A DNA stretch of 64,000 nucleotides, taken from assembly GCA_036971475.1 (NCBI GenBank), contig JBAIZL010000376.1, positions 3,764,001-3,828,000 of the forward strand. The letters run 5' to 3'. Below, in pieces: positions 1 through 39,950 of this stretch. The position numbers were made by a program, and so were the translations under genes. Numbering within the stretch: position 1 is the first letter of the stretch; each line of letters begins with the position of its first letter. The notes beneath the pieces are model-generated. The model was given only the letters and a program-made list of their open reading frames with translations. It did not search any database and was not told the origin of the DNA. Source of the DNA: Prosapia bicincta (lineage: Eukaryota; Arthropoda; Insecta; Hemiptera; Cercopidae).

Positions 1-315
1 ATTAATTAAATTTTAGTATATTATTTTTAGCTGGTATTTTTATATAATTTATGATTGTTTTTTTAACTGTTTAGGCTGTATTTTGGAGTTGTCTATTCAT
101 GATAGTGTGACATAAGGGGGTTGAGTAGAACCAAAACATTTTTTAATAATAGCAATTATGTAAAATTTTAAATGAAATAAATAAATAAATAATATATATA
201 TATATCTAGTGATTAAGTGGGATTGTAATAGATTAGTTTTATTGCTTGACTGTACTTTTATCTTGTTTGTTTTAGTTGATTTGTACACTAGCTTGACAAT
301 ATGTTTAGTAGTAGC

Positions 316-361
316 CAAGCACTGAGGAAGGCGACTTCGTCGCTGAAACTAGTTTGTGTTG
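316..361 (+). ncRNA. Hammerhead ribozyme (type I), family C-like
   Basis: Core CTGAGGA at 322-328, hairpin II (GCGAC/GTCGC around TTC, one bulge), GAA at 345-347, palindromic helix III ACTAGT (348-353), predicted cleavage after T354. Helix I pairs CAAGCA before the core with TGTGTTG after the site. The layout matches the minimal hammerheads of Penelope-like elements, where the short palindromic helix III works best as a dimer. No inverted partner is seen here. Confidence 0.65.
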
Positions 362-429
362 TGTTTGTATTAAAGACTAATTTTTGTGAGATTTGAGTAA
401 CACTACTTTAAATTTTACCTATGTGAATA

Positions 430-3400
430 GTTCTCACTAGCTAAGCTCTAAATAACTAAATTACACAAATTGACGTCTTTTACGAACATTGTACACGCAT
501 ATAATCATTAACTCAGTTTACTGTCAACTAGATTTATATGAAATCTCCTAGAAGTTTTAATATTTTAATTACCTTATAAAAGTTTGAAAATTGTTATAAA
601 ATTGAGAAATTTAGAATAATGGTTTTCAGCCGTTAAAAGATTGAAAAGAAACTAATCCTTGTGAGGATGGTTTAATCTCTCTCTCTCTCTCCTGAACGTC
701 GCTGAAATCTTATTCCAGGTTTTGCATACAAAGTGCTTAAACTTGCCTTCATATCTCTTCGTATATTTTATTGTTTATGATCTAGATTTTACTAGGTTCG
801 TCGATAAGTATTCTATTAGGGTTAATAACTGAAAAAAAAGTTCTATCGATTATGAATTTTGGAATAGTAACACTAGTAATAAAGCTAAAAACTTTAAAAA
901 TTAAACCACTAAAGCGATATCAAGTTTGAAGTCACACAGTATTGCCGAGAATGAGGTAAACTAATTTAGGTCTATTCAGGAAAAGATCTTAATTCCATCT
1001 GTATCGCATGAGGTCAGAATCTTTACAGGTTAACCGTTTGAAGATGACGGATTGCAGAACATTGCAGAGTGGCGTTACATCAAGGTTCTACTGCGAATAC
1101 AAGACATTGTTGCTGGCAGTTGAAAATAAACATTACAGGTTACATTGTCTCCAGCTACGGAACTTATGACGCTGGTATTACACAACATAACAGGATGCAA
1201 GGTTTTGTGAATCATAGGCCTTGAGCTTGCGGTAAGTGAATTTCCAATTACTCGTACTGTAATTCGTACTTGACAGTGTAATAAACTTTATAAAGGTAAA
1301 AAACAGTTTACTTTTAGTTTATTTAATTGGGTTACTATTCAAATCAATGTAGATGTTTCACTATGAGCATTGTTCGCATAGTTGACTACTTTCCGGGTGG
1401 CAGTGGCAATTTTTGAACTTGTTCACAATACAACTTCAACAATAAAATCTATTTATAAAATGAATGAAGCAATGTACAAACAAGAATTTATTTCTTTATT
1501 CAAAAGTAATCACAAATCTGAAATATATGATTGTGCTTGCAGGTTAATAAAATAGCACAGATTACTGAGCGGTGAGGAAGACATCATAATTGAGCAGGTT
1601 ATCTCAGGTCAGGTTATCCATTTTCCAGAGAATGCGTCCCAATTATAATTATTAAGAAAGTTTATGTACTCACGCACTATTTCAAGAGTTTACTAAAACA
1701 ACGTCGATTCTGGAAAAATAGCTGACGGATTAAAATGATTCACTACAATAAAAAATTTAATAAAAAAATTACTGCTATTGAATATTCTGACAACAAAGTT
1801 AACAATTTAAAATTTAGGTAAGTTTAGAAACAAATTTAAAAACATGTTTTTTTCAAAAGCAGCTTCAAACATTTTAAATATAAAATGTTCCAAAAAAGGT
1901 ATATTTTAGAGTAAACTCATGGCAATCAACTAAAGTTAGGCCTATAATAAATAAACTATTATGCACTAGACCTATTATAGGCCTAATGCTAGTAGTCCAG
2001 TAGTAAAAAGGCACTCAAGTTATATGGTTTCTTCAAAATTTTTGATTTGATCAATAATATAAACTTTCGGCAGCTTTTCCGATTAAAAAGTTTCTCATAT
2101 TACGATTTCACGCAAACTTTGGAGATAAAATGAGTAAGAATTTAATAAGTGAGTTAGAACAGCCTATTACCGTAGACTAGAGTAAATCAGAAAAAAAAAT
2201 TTTGTCACTGACCAGTTTCGAATTTTCAATTTTAAGCCACGTCTGCACTTTATTGTTTTTCGCTAATAATATTTAATTTACCAGAAACGAAACTACAGAA
2301 AATAACCATTTACCTAGGCTAACTTTTAATTAAGTAAATTTATGAACTTGCTTAAAACACGGTTTTTGATTGAAATAAGCGATATTTAACTTCAGACTGA
2401 TAAGGCTAGTTTAGTGCGATAGAAAACGTTATTTAGTTTTCAGTTTTGGCTTTCATAAATTTACTCTAATTATAAGTTCGGGAAGACATTATTTCATTTA
2501 GCTCAAAAGTTAAAGTTTCTCCGACGTCAAAATCTATCAAAACTTAATTTTAATAAGTGATTTTGAAAAACGGTAATTTTTGAGTTATTAAAGTTATTAT
2601 TAAAAAAAAAGCTATAGGCCTATAATTATCAGAAGTAGACTATATTTTTGTTACAGTTTTTGGTTATTGTTGTGTTGAAAGTAGGTTCGCAGTCTTTGCA
2701 TTGTTAACAAGAAGGCTACGGCGACAATCAAGATCGTATATTAACCGCCGACATCTTCCGCTATCCTGGCAAACTGTAATGTTAGTGACTTCCTGCAAAA
2801 ACTAAACGGACATCAAATAATAAATCCCACCGGAGAAATTTTTTATCTCTACGATTTGACGTCATGAGAACAGTCACAAGTGAAATGAAAATGTTCAACA
2901 CGGCTATTGTTCGTTGGGAAGTGGAGCAAACTATGAGAAAATATGAAATAGTTTTGTGGTCGTGTTATTAATGTTTTTGTTTGGAGTGGATCGTTAATTA
3001 ATATGTGAGAATGTCCGATTGAAAGATCTAGGACAGAGCTTGTGAAACAAATGCAGGCTATTGTTTGTTTCGTAATTATCTCAGTTTAAAATCAATTAAG
3101 ATAAGCGATAATAATACGTAGAGACATTTTGAAACCTGGGAAAAGTTTTGTTTCTCTCTTTATAACAAGCAAAAATAAAAAGTATGAATGAATAATTTTG
3201 TATGCATGTTGATTTGTATCTACGTTACAATTTATCTTTCAAATTTTTACTTGAAGTTTATGGTAGTAATTCTAGCCAATGTTTTTGTTCAACTTAACTA
3301 TGTATTTAAGTAGTATATAATTTGTTGTTGTTCTAATTGCTACCCCAAAACAATTTTAATGAATTAATTCCAATTTTAAAGTATATTATTATACATAAAT

Positions 3401-3620
3401 TAATACTAATACATTAAAACTAACGTAATATATTATACATACAAATTGACAAAGTTATTGGATTAAATTTCTTCTTAATTTAAGTAGGCCAACATAAAAA
3501 TGTAAAATGTACTCAATGGACATTTCGTTTAGTACTTCTGGTATTGGTTATGAGAAATCAGGTTAAAGGTCTACAAAGATAACAAAGTCCTTACAAAACT
3601 TTAAATTTCCTTATGATATC
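430..3620. other. AT-rich spacer, no confident gene
   Basis: I see no conserved coding exon here. A stretch at 1068-1231, preceded by TTGCAG and followed by GGTAAGTG, has splice-like borders and higher GC and could be an untranslated exon. A short (CT)n run lies near 678-692. Confidence 0.4.
2857..2864. promoter_or_regulatory. Perfect CRE palindrome TGACGTCA
   Basis: The full cAMP-response element TGACGTCA sits in a locally more GC-rich patch (about 2690-2900). The last bases overlap an ATG that opens a 35-codon frame (2864-2971, plus; MRTVTSEMKMFNTAIVRWEV...). No gene is recognised downstream, so its role is unknown, and an 8-mer can occur by chance. Confidence 0.3.
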
Positions 3621-3621
3621 A

Positions 3622-3815
3622 GTTGACCAAAAAAACACTACTTATTGAGTTTTCTCCGTGACTCTAAGCACTGAACAATGCAATGATCTAGTGTGGATGG
3701 AAGACGTCTACTGGAAAATATCAGTAATTAGTGTTTTTTTTGACAAGTGATATTATAAAAACATTTTTTTAAACTCCAAGATGTACAACACAAAACTGCA
3801 AGTTTTAAATTTTCA
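3622..3815. mobile_element. Degenerate PLE-tail foldback, family D
   Basis: The right half (about 3700-3815), with the tail motif CTCCAAGATGTACAACAC, recurs near 34140 and 36270. The left half (3622-3665) is the reverse complement of its middle. Loop and arms are diverged. Confidence 0.5.
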
Positions 3816-4489
3816 TTTTTATAAACTTTAATTCTATAAATTTATAAATTGAGTTTTCAAAGTTCCTTTGAAAATTCGTTAGAACTTCATCTTCCACTAC
3901 AGATATTGTTTCATACATTTGAGCTACAGCTAGAGATTCTCACCAGGAGTTTCATGTCTCAAATACGTGGCAATCACCAAAGGAAGGTACTTGAAGTCTT
4001 TTACATTGTAGTCTACTGTATAGTAACTCATATTTCTTAACAGCCCTCAGTTTACTTGCTCGTTTCATATGAACACTATCTTAAAATTATAAATTTTAAT
4101 TTGGTATTAAGAGTTTGAATTTAATATACATATTACAGAATGGCCAATTTAAAACAATTTTTTCCATCATTAAAACAATAAGTAATAAAAAATTGTTTTA
4201 AAAATAAATTCCTATTTAATTCAACAAAGAAAATTTTTATTTATGTTTCTTTTTAATTTTATAATTATATTTGTTGATTCCATCTTCACGTGAGCTAGTA
4301 CTTTTCATTAAAAACGCTTATAAATATGTTACAATGCGAGGTACCTCTCGAAACGGCCATCCTCAACATATATAAGTACTACTACAGGGAAGTTGTAACA
4401 TATTTACAAGTAAATAATATTCGATCTGGCTTGTGAGTGAAAGTTATAATTAAAGAATAAATATGCTACAACGCACAAATATAAAAACT

Positions 4490-4548
4490 TTATTTTCAAA
4501 CGCGTTTCAACGACAATTTGTCGTCATCCTCAGTAATGCTACACAAAT
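4490..4548 (-). ncRNA. Hammerhead ribozyme, left arm of the family C element
   Basis: On the minus strand: CTGAGGA (4533-4527), hairpin TGACGAC/GTCGTT, GAA (4508-4506), palindromic helix III ACGCGT (4505-4500), cleavage after T4499. Helix I is only about 3 bp with one G-U pair. Confidence 0.68.
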
Positions 4549-4629
4549 CAAATTAAGCTTAACTAATAAAACACTAAAACGCTACACCAATGTTTAGTGT
4601 TTTTTTGTTAAGTTCAATTTGATTTGTGT

Positions 4630-4680
4630 AGCATCACTGAGGATGACGACAAATTGTCGTTGAAACGCGTTTGAAAATAA
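4630..4680 (+). ncRNA. Hammerhead ribozyme, right arm of the family C element
   Basis: CTGAGGA (4637-4643), hairpin TGACGAC/GTCGTT with AAATT loop, GAA (4662-4664), helix III ACGCGT (4665-4670), cleavage after T4671, helix I TCA/TGA. Confidence 0.72.
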
Positions 4681-4794
4681 AGTTTTTATATTTGTGAGTT
4701 GAAGCATATTTATTCTTTAATTATATTTACAAGTGTTTATAATCATATTAATATAAATATGTATGTACATATTTCAGAATAACAATATTAAGTG

Positions 4795-5372
4795 GCATTA
4801 TAGAAAGTGAATTTCTTTGCAATTTTCCATTTTCCTTTGTATCTATGGTGTTGGACTATTATTTTTATTTGTTCCTATTTATACCATTTTGTTTTATCGT
4901 GTTCTTGTTTCTTTTCACTTTCCTTTCGCATTTTTCGTTTGTGAAACAAGGTTCAATTATGTTAATCCAGTTTATTTCTTTATTTTATTCTTTTCATTAA
5001 TTTTTAATCATAGAGCATTATTTATGTGTGGTAACCATGGCAACAATTTAAGGTTATACAATGGAGGTTTTTCATATAGACTTTTGAAAAGTTAATTTTT
5101 AGGTATTATAAAGTTGGCTTAGTGCCATAAAGTGCTAGACTTCGAACATGAAGATACTCAGTTCGAATCCGACCTAGATTCCCAAATTTTTATAAATTAA
5201 TAATTGAATAAATTTTTGAAAAAAAAAATATTAACATCAATTGTCATCCGCTACAAGTTTAAGAAAATGTATTTGAACTTGATTGGATGAATACAAACGT
5301 ATCTTATGAATGATTGAAAATTTGTACAAGATATGTATAAGTAGAGTGTGAGCTAATAGAAGGAATTTAATA
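4795..5372 (+). repeat. Interspersed repeat R1 with tRNA-like segment, copy 1
   Basis: About 580 bases that recur in reverse at 46868-47765 and 63305-63995. All three share a Pol III-like segment and the CCAATCAAGTTCAAATACATTT-type end block. The open frame at 4817-5095 is not conserved among copies. It behaves as a SINE-like or composite repeat; the full boundaries are not certain. Confidence 0.7.
5113..5172 (+). repeat. tRNA-derived (SINE-type) segment inside R1
   Basis: A-box-like TTGGCTTAGTGCC and B-box GTTCGAATCC are about 40 bases apart. A cloverleaf cannot be closed cleanly, so it is a tRNA relic with Pol III promoter boxes rather than a functional tRNA gene. Confidence 0.55.
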
Positions 5373-5410
5373 ATGGACTACATAACCCTTTTATGCTCCC
5401 TGCAACTTAG

Positions 5411-5632
5411 TGTGTCACATACAAAAGTAATATTTTGACCAATACTAACTTCACAACAGATATTCTTGCCGTGTTCAGCCCAATCACTGATGCAATGCTA
5501 AGCCTTACGTTTTTAAGAGAAGAGTTTGTATATTTTAACAGATTTCTTCCAAAATGTTTAAATGATGAAAGTGTAATTAATGCACCACAAGGAAGGAAAG
5601 AGTTTGACAAGAAAAAGCAATTTCAAATATAA
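5411..5632 (+). CDS. Candidate terminal exon of an unidentified plus-strand gene
   Basis: A pyrimidine-rich stretch ending in TTAG at 5410 is followed by 73 open codons ending TAA at 5632, and AATAAA follows at once (about 5635). The peptide has ordinary composition (TDILAVFSPITDAMLSLTFL, then LPKCLNDESVINAPQGRKEF) unlike the Lys/Asn/Ile-rich chance frames around it. It resembles no family I recognise, and no upstream exon was found. It could equally be a decayed retroelement frame. Confidence 0.25.
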   Translation, partial: CVTYKSNILTNTNFTTDILAVFSPITDAMLSLTFLREEFVYFNRFLPKCLNDESVINAPQGRKEFDKKKQFQI

Positions 5633-5921
5633 AGAATAAAAAGAATAAGATTAAAATAATTATTTATTAAAAATTTAAAAAAATATTATTTATGGATAAC
5701 AATGTTATTAAAAGATATAGTTTATTGTGTATGTTATAATTAAAACACATACTATACAAAATATGCTTTTTATTTTTATAATAAATATACATTCTGTTCT
5801 ATTTTTAACCAATATTTATTTATTTAATTAATTATTTGTTGTCAAAAACATTAACTAATATATTTATAAAGGTATATATTTCACGTTGTCCATTATTTTT
5901 CTGTTGCACTGACTTTATAAA

Positions 5922-6099
5922 GTTATGATTGTTAATTGTAGATAATTATTCCACCACTAAGTGCAATTATTTTTTACCTTATGTGATGAGCCACCTTTAG
6001 GTGTGATCGACAATGATCAAGTGACCAAAAGGTACCTCATCACATAAGGTAAAAATAATTGCACTTAGTGGTGGAATAATTGTTTACAATTAACAATCA

Positions 6100-6104
<5 letters not shown>
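5922..6104. repeat. Long hairpin with about 68-bp arms
   Basis: Arm 5922-5991 (AGTTATGATTGTTAATTG...) is complementary to 6033-6104 (...CAATTAACAATCATAACT) around a 41-base loop. It probably is a MITE or an unclassified foldback. The right end runs directly into the (TA)n array. Confidence 0.7.

Positions 6105-6180
<76 letters not shown>
6103..6180. repeat. (TA)n microsatellite
   Basis: About 37 uninterrupted TA units; it produces a false Tyr-Ile open frame. Confidence 0.95.
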
Positions 6181-6185
<5 letters not shown>

Positions 6186-9100
6186 GTAAAATAGACTCAC
6201 TTGTTACTAATTACCAAGTTATTAAACAGTCTAGTTTTGCCATCATTAGGAAATGCTTACACTAACAGGGAGTTAATATTTACCTTCATAAATAAGTGTT
6301 TTAGCTAAGCTCTAATTAACAGCATACTTGTATAAGTGTGCATTAATAAAGAATTCCATTAAGTGGTATAAATAAAGAATTCCATAAAGTATCTGTGGCC
6401 ACCAGAATGAATAATTCTACTATAACACACACTCACAAATAAGATTTGCTTACCAGAAAGAATTTTATTATTTTTTTGGTAAAATGGTTTTAGAATAATG
6501 TGTGTTAATGAACAATAAACCTTGTGATCTATCTTTGTTTCAAAATTATTTATGTGTATACCATAAAATTATATGATATACGAATTATGTAACTCATTTC
6601 GAATATAAAAATTGTCTTGAATCTTTTACAAAAGATGTTTTTTTTCGGTCCAAAGAGTCAGCACCTTCAGGAACATGCATGCCAACTAAACTAATAAATA
6701 CAAGTTTGCATGATTTTGACACATTTTTTCAATGCTGTCATTTTTACAATATTACGATATATTATAGAGTAATAGATTATATACAAGGAGTGGAAATATT
6801 GCAACATTGTAAAAATGTGGCAACATTGAGAAAATATGTCAAAATTATGCAATATCTGTTTAGTCTAGTTGTAGGTTCTCAGTAGAAATGTTTCTGGTGG
6901 TGCTAACACTTTTAGTCAGCTATAAGTTTAGAAACTTTATAAATAGCTCAAGATAATTCTTATATTTAAAGTAGTAATATGCAATATACATTTATAACAA
7001 GAATACATTTGTCATTGTTATAAAATACAAATTATGTACATTATATAGTAGGGATATCTTTTTGATATTAATAGAAAAACATCATATTGAGTTATAATCT
7101 GAAGAATGAATTTGTGTTAAAAAATATTTGAAAGGGCTAGTATGATTTAAAATACTAAAAAAAATATAATATTATGCTTTCTTAATACAAACAAACTGAA
7201 ATGTATTTTTATTACTTATCCAACAGTGTTACTTAACTAACAGGTTTTATAGAACTTCTATTTTACTATAAATTAACGGAGTATATAATATTTCTTCAGT
7301 GAAAATAAGTAAGTTTATCTGCAATCTGATAAATTTATTTGATTAGTTTTGTCTGATTTTGAATCAGATCTTTTTGAAAATATTACCTTTATTCGTTCAA
7401 AGAGCAAATTTCTTAATTTAATACAAGTTGCCTAAAATAAATTGAATTTTTTGTATACATTGTAGATAATGAAAAAAATGTTTAGTAAGATATTACTGAA
7501 TATATGATATATACATGTTTTCAGGAGGATGTTGATTTCAGAAGGTGCTACCAATACATACCAAAGTTTTATGTTACTAAAATAAACAATAGTATTCCTA
7601 GTAGTAGGGCCTAAACAAGTAAAAGTTAGACCATTAAATTTTATGTAATGTGAAAACTAACTTATGACTAGTCAATTGAAATTAACAGATTATAACCACA
7701 TTGAATTTCACAACTTTATTGCTTTATCATTTAAAATTTATAAAGAGCAAGCTGAATTAATTATAATTTTAAAAAAAAACATTGAATGTACTAATAAATA
7801 AATTTCAATATTATCTGTTAATTGGCCATAATACTTGAATATCAACTCTTAACAATAACACAAGAATTAAAAAAAAAAATATGTGTTAGCAATTTAGGAT
7901 CAGGACGAGGGTAATAAGGCATACAAATGGGGGACAAATATTTTATAATAATATTGAATCTTAATCAAAAGCCTTGGTCCAACTTGAGAATAGTATTGCT
8001 CAATCCGAGATCAGTTCTAAGACCAACTTTAGTACTACTGACACATCCTATTGGCTAAAGGTTGAACTACTACCATTTATACGACAGAATAAAGTAAGAA
8101 ATTCTTTAATCTAACAATTTGCATAAACTTATGGTTAGAGTATATATTTAAAAATATTGTTGAAACAAATTGATTCTGAAAATATGCAAAACAAAATGTT
8201 GAAAATAGTTGTTTTTTTACTAGGCAATCATAATCATTTTAATTTTATTTACATGGAAAGGGCCACTGTTGATTACCTATAACAACCAAGAACATTTTGA
8301 CTTGACAACAACAAAAAAAATCAACTACATTCATGCAGGCCATTACATTAAAAAGTTTCATTTTGAAAATGCTGCAATCAGAAAGAGCATTATGGGCAGA
8401 AAAATCAATGATGACAGAATTATTGTATATAAGATCTGCAAGTTTTTATCTAGATATTCACAAAAAATTATTTATTAAAAACAATTATAAATCCCAAAAA
8501 TTTTTGATACACTTAACTTTTTGTGTGAATTGAACAATTAGCTATATAATGAGTTATCTGTACTGCAATTGGCAATCTCTATGTCTTTTGATTTCATATT
8601 TAGCAGATTTGTTAGGAAATGTTTTAGTATTGGTGATACTATAAAAACATTGTGTTTAAGGAAATTATCTGTATATATTATTGTTGTAATATGTCACATA
8701 CTACTGCAAAATCATGTAATTTATAATTTATTTACTTAAAATGGTCTAAACAAAACAAACACAAACTCGAATCCATTCAGCCTATATTTAATGTTTTCTA
8801 TATATCAGAAAATAGGAAAAAAGACTTCTGTGAAAAACCGCTTTTAACATTATGCTATACTCAAATAATATTTCTTTGTTTTGGGGGAAATTTTAGGAGA
8901 GAAATTTATCAACCCTAAATTACGTAACACTAAAATGGATGATTTTAACCCCCCGCTGTAACAAACCGGTAACCGTGGTTCCAACCCCCCTTTAATTACG
9001 TAACTTCTCGTCCTTCTGCTTTAATGAGTTAATAGTTTTTAATGCTGTACTTGTAGGCCAATAAAGAAGTACATCAAATGTGCCAATAAATATTGTGGTA

Positions 9101-10425
9101 ATAATATAATGAAAACAAAAAAAAAATTTGTTAAATAAATAAAACACGAATAAGAAACAATTTTGTTAAATATGTGACCTCAAATCTACTAGAAAACAAA
9201 CAGAATTTATAAAATCAAAATAAACTTTAGGTAATGTATAAAGCCAAAGACAATATAAATTTAAATATAAATTGAAAATATTGTATTATAAAAATCTGAC
9301 TTAAATGAACTTAGATGCAGAGTGATCAACCCATTTGTAACAATGTCCAAAGTCTATTCATCTCCCCGAATTCTACAAATTCTACAAACTTACAAAATGT
9401 ATAATCTAGTTTTATGTAGTGTTCAGGTTATGGAACTCAGAAGTCCATTATGTTGGCCATGCACAGTACAGAGCAATACAAATCTTGTACCTCTCATGAT
9501 GAGTTATGACCGAGTGCGATCAAGATTCAGTGTACTTCTGAGTTCACTAGTTCGGCCTGTAAAGATATTGCCATCGAGTTATAAATATTGTTTTGTTAAA
9601 AATGTTACTGATATAAGTAATAACTGGAGCTTTGGCTGATACACAGAGACCGAGGTACATACACAGACCGCCTGATCATCATACTGTGCCCGAGGTTACG
9701 GTTCTTCATATTTTTCTCCAATAATGCTCGTAAATAGGAACTTTAATTAGAGTACTTTAAATACATTTTTTTTTGTAAATAGATTTTATTTGAGTTCATT
9801 ATTAATAATAGGTACATTTTACTTACTCAAAAATTTTAATGAGGCCGGTTTATTTATTAAATAAAAAGTTATTTTAATGTAGTGAAAACTGAAATTTCAA
9901 GTTATTTAACGCTACTACATACCCACCTCCTTCTTCCGTAACAATGCAAAACGATAGACATGACTCTCCCTCTTCCTTACATCCCCCCCCAGAACAGTAA
10001 GTGTATTACTTTTAAGAGATATGTTGAAATATTACTAAAAACCAAGCTGTCAAAAAAAGTAATAAAAAAATACATTATTTATATAGATTATAAACAGTAA
10101 TTAATTGTATTTTATCTAGAGTTTTTTATATACTACTAGTCCAAGTGAATATTGAACTCAGACAATATTGAATTGCTACTAGACTGAGTAAACATTATGG
10201 CAAAAAAGGATAATACTAGCAACACTAGTATTGGATCGATTAATTATTGGACTTTGAATAAATATTAAACTACCGCTAATGTGCTTCTAGTATTCCCCTC
10301 TTCAGAAGGAATATATACTTGGTCGTGTAATAGATATCTTAAATATGATTTCTCACCATTTGGCTAAGGGGAAATAGAGAACAAAAAGCATTGTATAAAA
10401 AATATCTTTTATAACACAATCCTTC
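6181..10425. other. AT-rich flank downstream of the esterase-like gene, no confident gene
   Basis: No conserved exon or RNA gene is visible. Near 8920-9005 two direct ATTACGTAAC motifs bracket a C-run-rich 80-base piece that looks like a DNA-transposon end. A 105-codon plus frame at 9322-9639 has no recognisable domain and no matching splice context. Confidence 0.4.
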
Positions 10426-10431
10426 TTTAAT
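10426..10431 (-). terminator. Candidate poly(A) signal ATTAAA of the esterase-like gene
   Basis: ATTAAA on the minus strand about 52 bases past the stop codon, in a TATAAA-rich context. This is the common variant of AATAAA. I saw no perfect AATAAA on that strand in the next 200 bases. Confidence 0.35.
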
Positions 10432-10482
10432 TTGGGCTTTATAATATATACTGGATATACATATGCAGTATATTTCAGATGT

Positions 10483-38510
<28,028 letters not shown>

Positions 38511-38723
38511 CTAAAACATACCATGATCAAATTTTATTTGTAAGACTACATTTTTTAAGAATAGAATGACCCTTTCTTAAAATTTAATTACTTTTTTATA
38601 TCTATTGGTGTTAATAAAACACTTAGTAATTAGGTGTATATTAATCTGAAACCACTTTTTGTTTTTATCACATATTTTATCATTATGATTTGTTACAAAT
38701 CTTGTGTTTATCTATAAGTTATT

Positions 38724-39583
38724 TACATTTGTTGATTCCATCTTCGCGTGAGCTACTAGTAATCACTTACACTTTAAAAAAAATTTTTTAACTTGCCTAT
38801 AGTAGCACTTACTTTGCTTGTTGAGGACGGCCGTTTCGGGAGATGTGTCCCTTTGTCAACTCAGACCGTAACTGATCTCAAGGTTTACGTAGGTTAGGGT
38901 GGGGGTGGGATATTTTGGTGGTGTGGGTGTATTTTGTGTGTATTAGGAGTTATGATGTCAAAAAGTGCATGTGAGTTGTAATGTAATTGTGTATTGAGTA
39001 TGTGTGTAGGATGTAGTTTGAAGTGCCTATATATTTCGTATTGTTCGGTTGTGTAGCGTTGGTTAATTCTGTGTTGTTTATGAAGAATTTGTAGGTTAGA
39101 TGTTATGTCTGTGTAGTCGTGTTTTGTGGAGTTGAGATGATCGGTTAAGTTTGATTGGTAGTTATTGTTTTTTAGTGCTTTTATATGTTCTTGGTAACGT
39201 GTGTAGAATGACCTCCCTATCTGGCCTATGTAAAAACTGGGGCATAAACTGCAAGTTAGTTTGTAAACTCCAGTGGTGTTGTAAATGTCGTTGATTTTGC
39301 TGTTGGGTTTAAATTGTTTGTTGAGAGTGTTGTGTGTGGAGTAAGCTATTTTGTAGTTGTATTTTCGTAATGTGTTGGTTAGATTGTGGGTTTTGGATGA
39401 TCTGTAAGGTATTGATAAGTATTTTATGGGATTGTCATCTTGTGTGTTTGTATTTGGGTTATTATGTTTTAATTTTTAGGCGGTTGTATAATTTGTCTAT
39501 AAAATTTGATAGAAATGGCCGTCCTCAACAAGCAAAGTAAGTGCTACTATAGGCAAGTTAAAACATTTTTTAAAAAGTGTAAG
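38724..39583. mobile_element. Family A element with longer PLE coding remnant, 11-bp TSD
   Basis: Flanked by TATAAGTTATT (38713-38723 and 39584-39594). The minus-strand coding part (39480-38890) is homologous to 40561-40085, with GIY-YIG and upstream linker. The right tail is joined after GGCCGTCCTCAACAAGC. Confidence 0.82.
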
Positions 39584-39950
39584 TATAAGTTATTATTTCT
39601 GTACCATTGGAGTAAATTTCTTAATGAAAAGTTGGTGACAGTTGAAATATGCAATATTTAATGTCTTAAAATGAATCACACTTTCTTACATTTTAAACAC
39701 ATTACCAAGTAACATCTTTAACTTTGTTTATATTTTATAGGAATGTCAATATTATAGAACTAAAATCAAATGCCATTTGTAAAGACAAACATATCCTCAT
39801 CTGTTGAAGAGTAGGTCTAATATTTTTCCTGGAAAACTGAAGTATGATGTTTTGCAGCATTTTAAGTTACAAAGAATATAGCCGAAGAGTATGGAGTTAA
39901 TAAAACATGTCCACCATTTATTTTTAGTTGATGTCTAACAAAAAATGTTT

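Larger units (their letters stand above)
4411..4722. mobile_element. Family C foldback element with two hammerheads, nested in family A
   Basis: Two inverted copies of a short 3' tail, each ending with AATAAAG and each carrying a hammerhead, around a short centre. Flanked by an 11-bp direct repeat ATATTTACAAG (4400-4410 and 4723-4733), read as a TSD. A second copy of the family lies at 62428-62658, sharing the single-copy start TAAATAAT..CTGG.TTGTGAGT. Confidence 0.82.
4270..4760. mobile_element. Family A foldback split by a family C insertion
   Basis: Starts GTTGATTCCATCTTCACG and contains ACGGCCATCCTCAACA, then TTTACAAG; the same blocks in the same order form the other family A elements. 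Its right arm is cut at TTTACAAG by the family C element 4411-4722 and resumes with TGTTTATAATCA. Confidence 0.7.

Noticed and set aside
5113..5172. Functional tRNA gene
   Set aside because: Pol III boxes are present but no complete cloverleaf can be formed, and copies occur inside a dispersed repeat.
6080..6265. Plus frame of alternating Tyr-Ile
   Set aside because: Pure translation of the (TA)n array.
9322..9639. 105-codon plus frame
   Set aside because: No recognisable domain, no splice or poly(A) context, and composition does not stand out enough.
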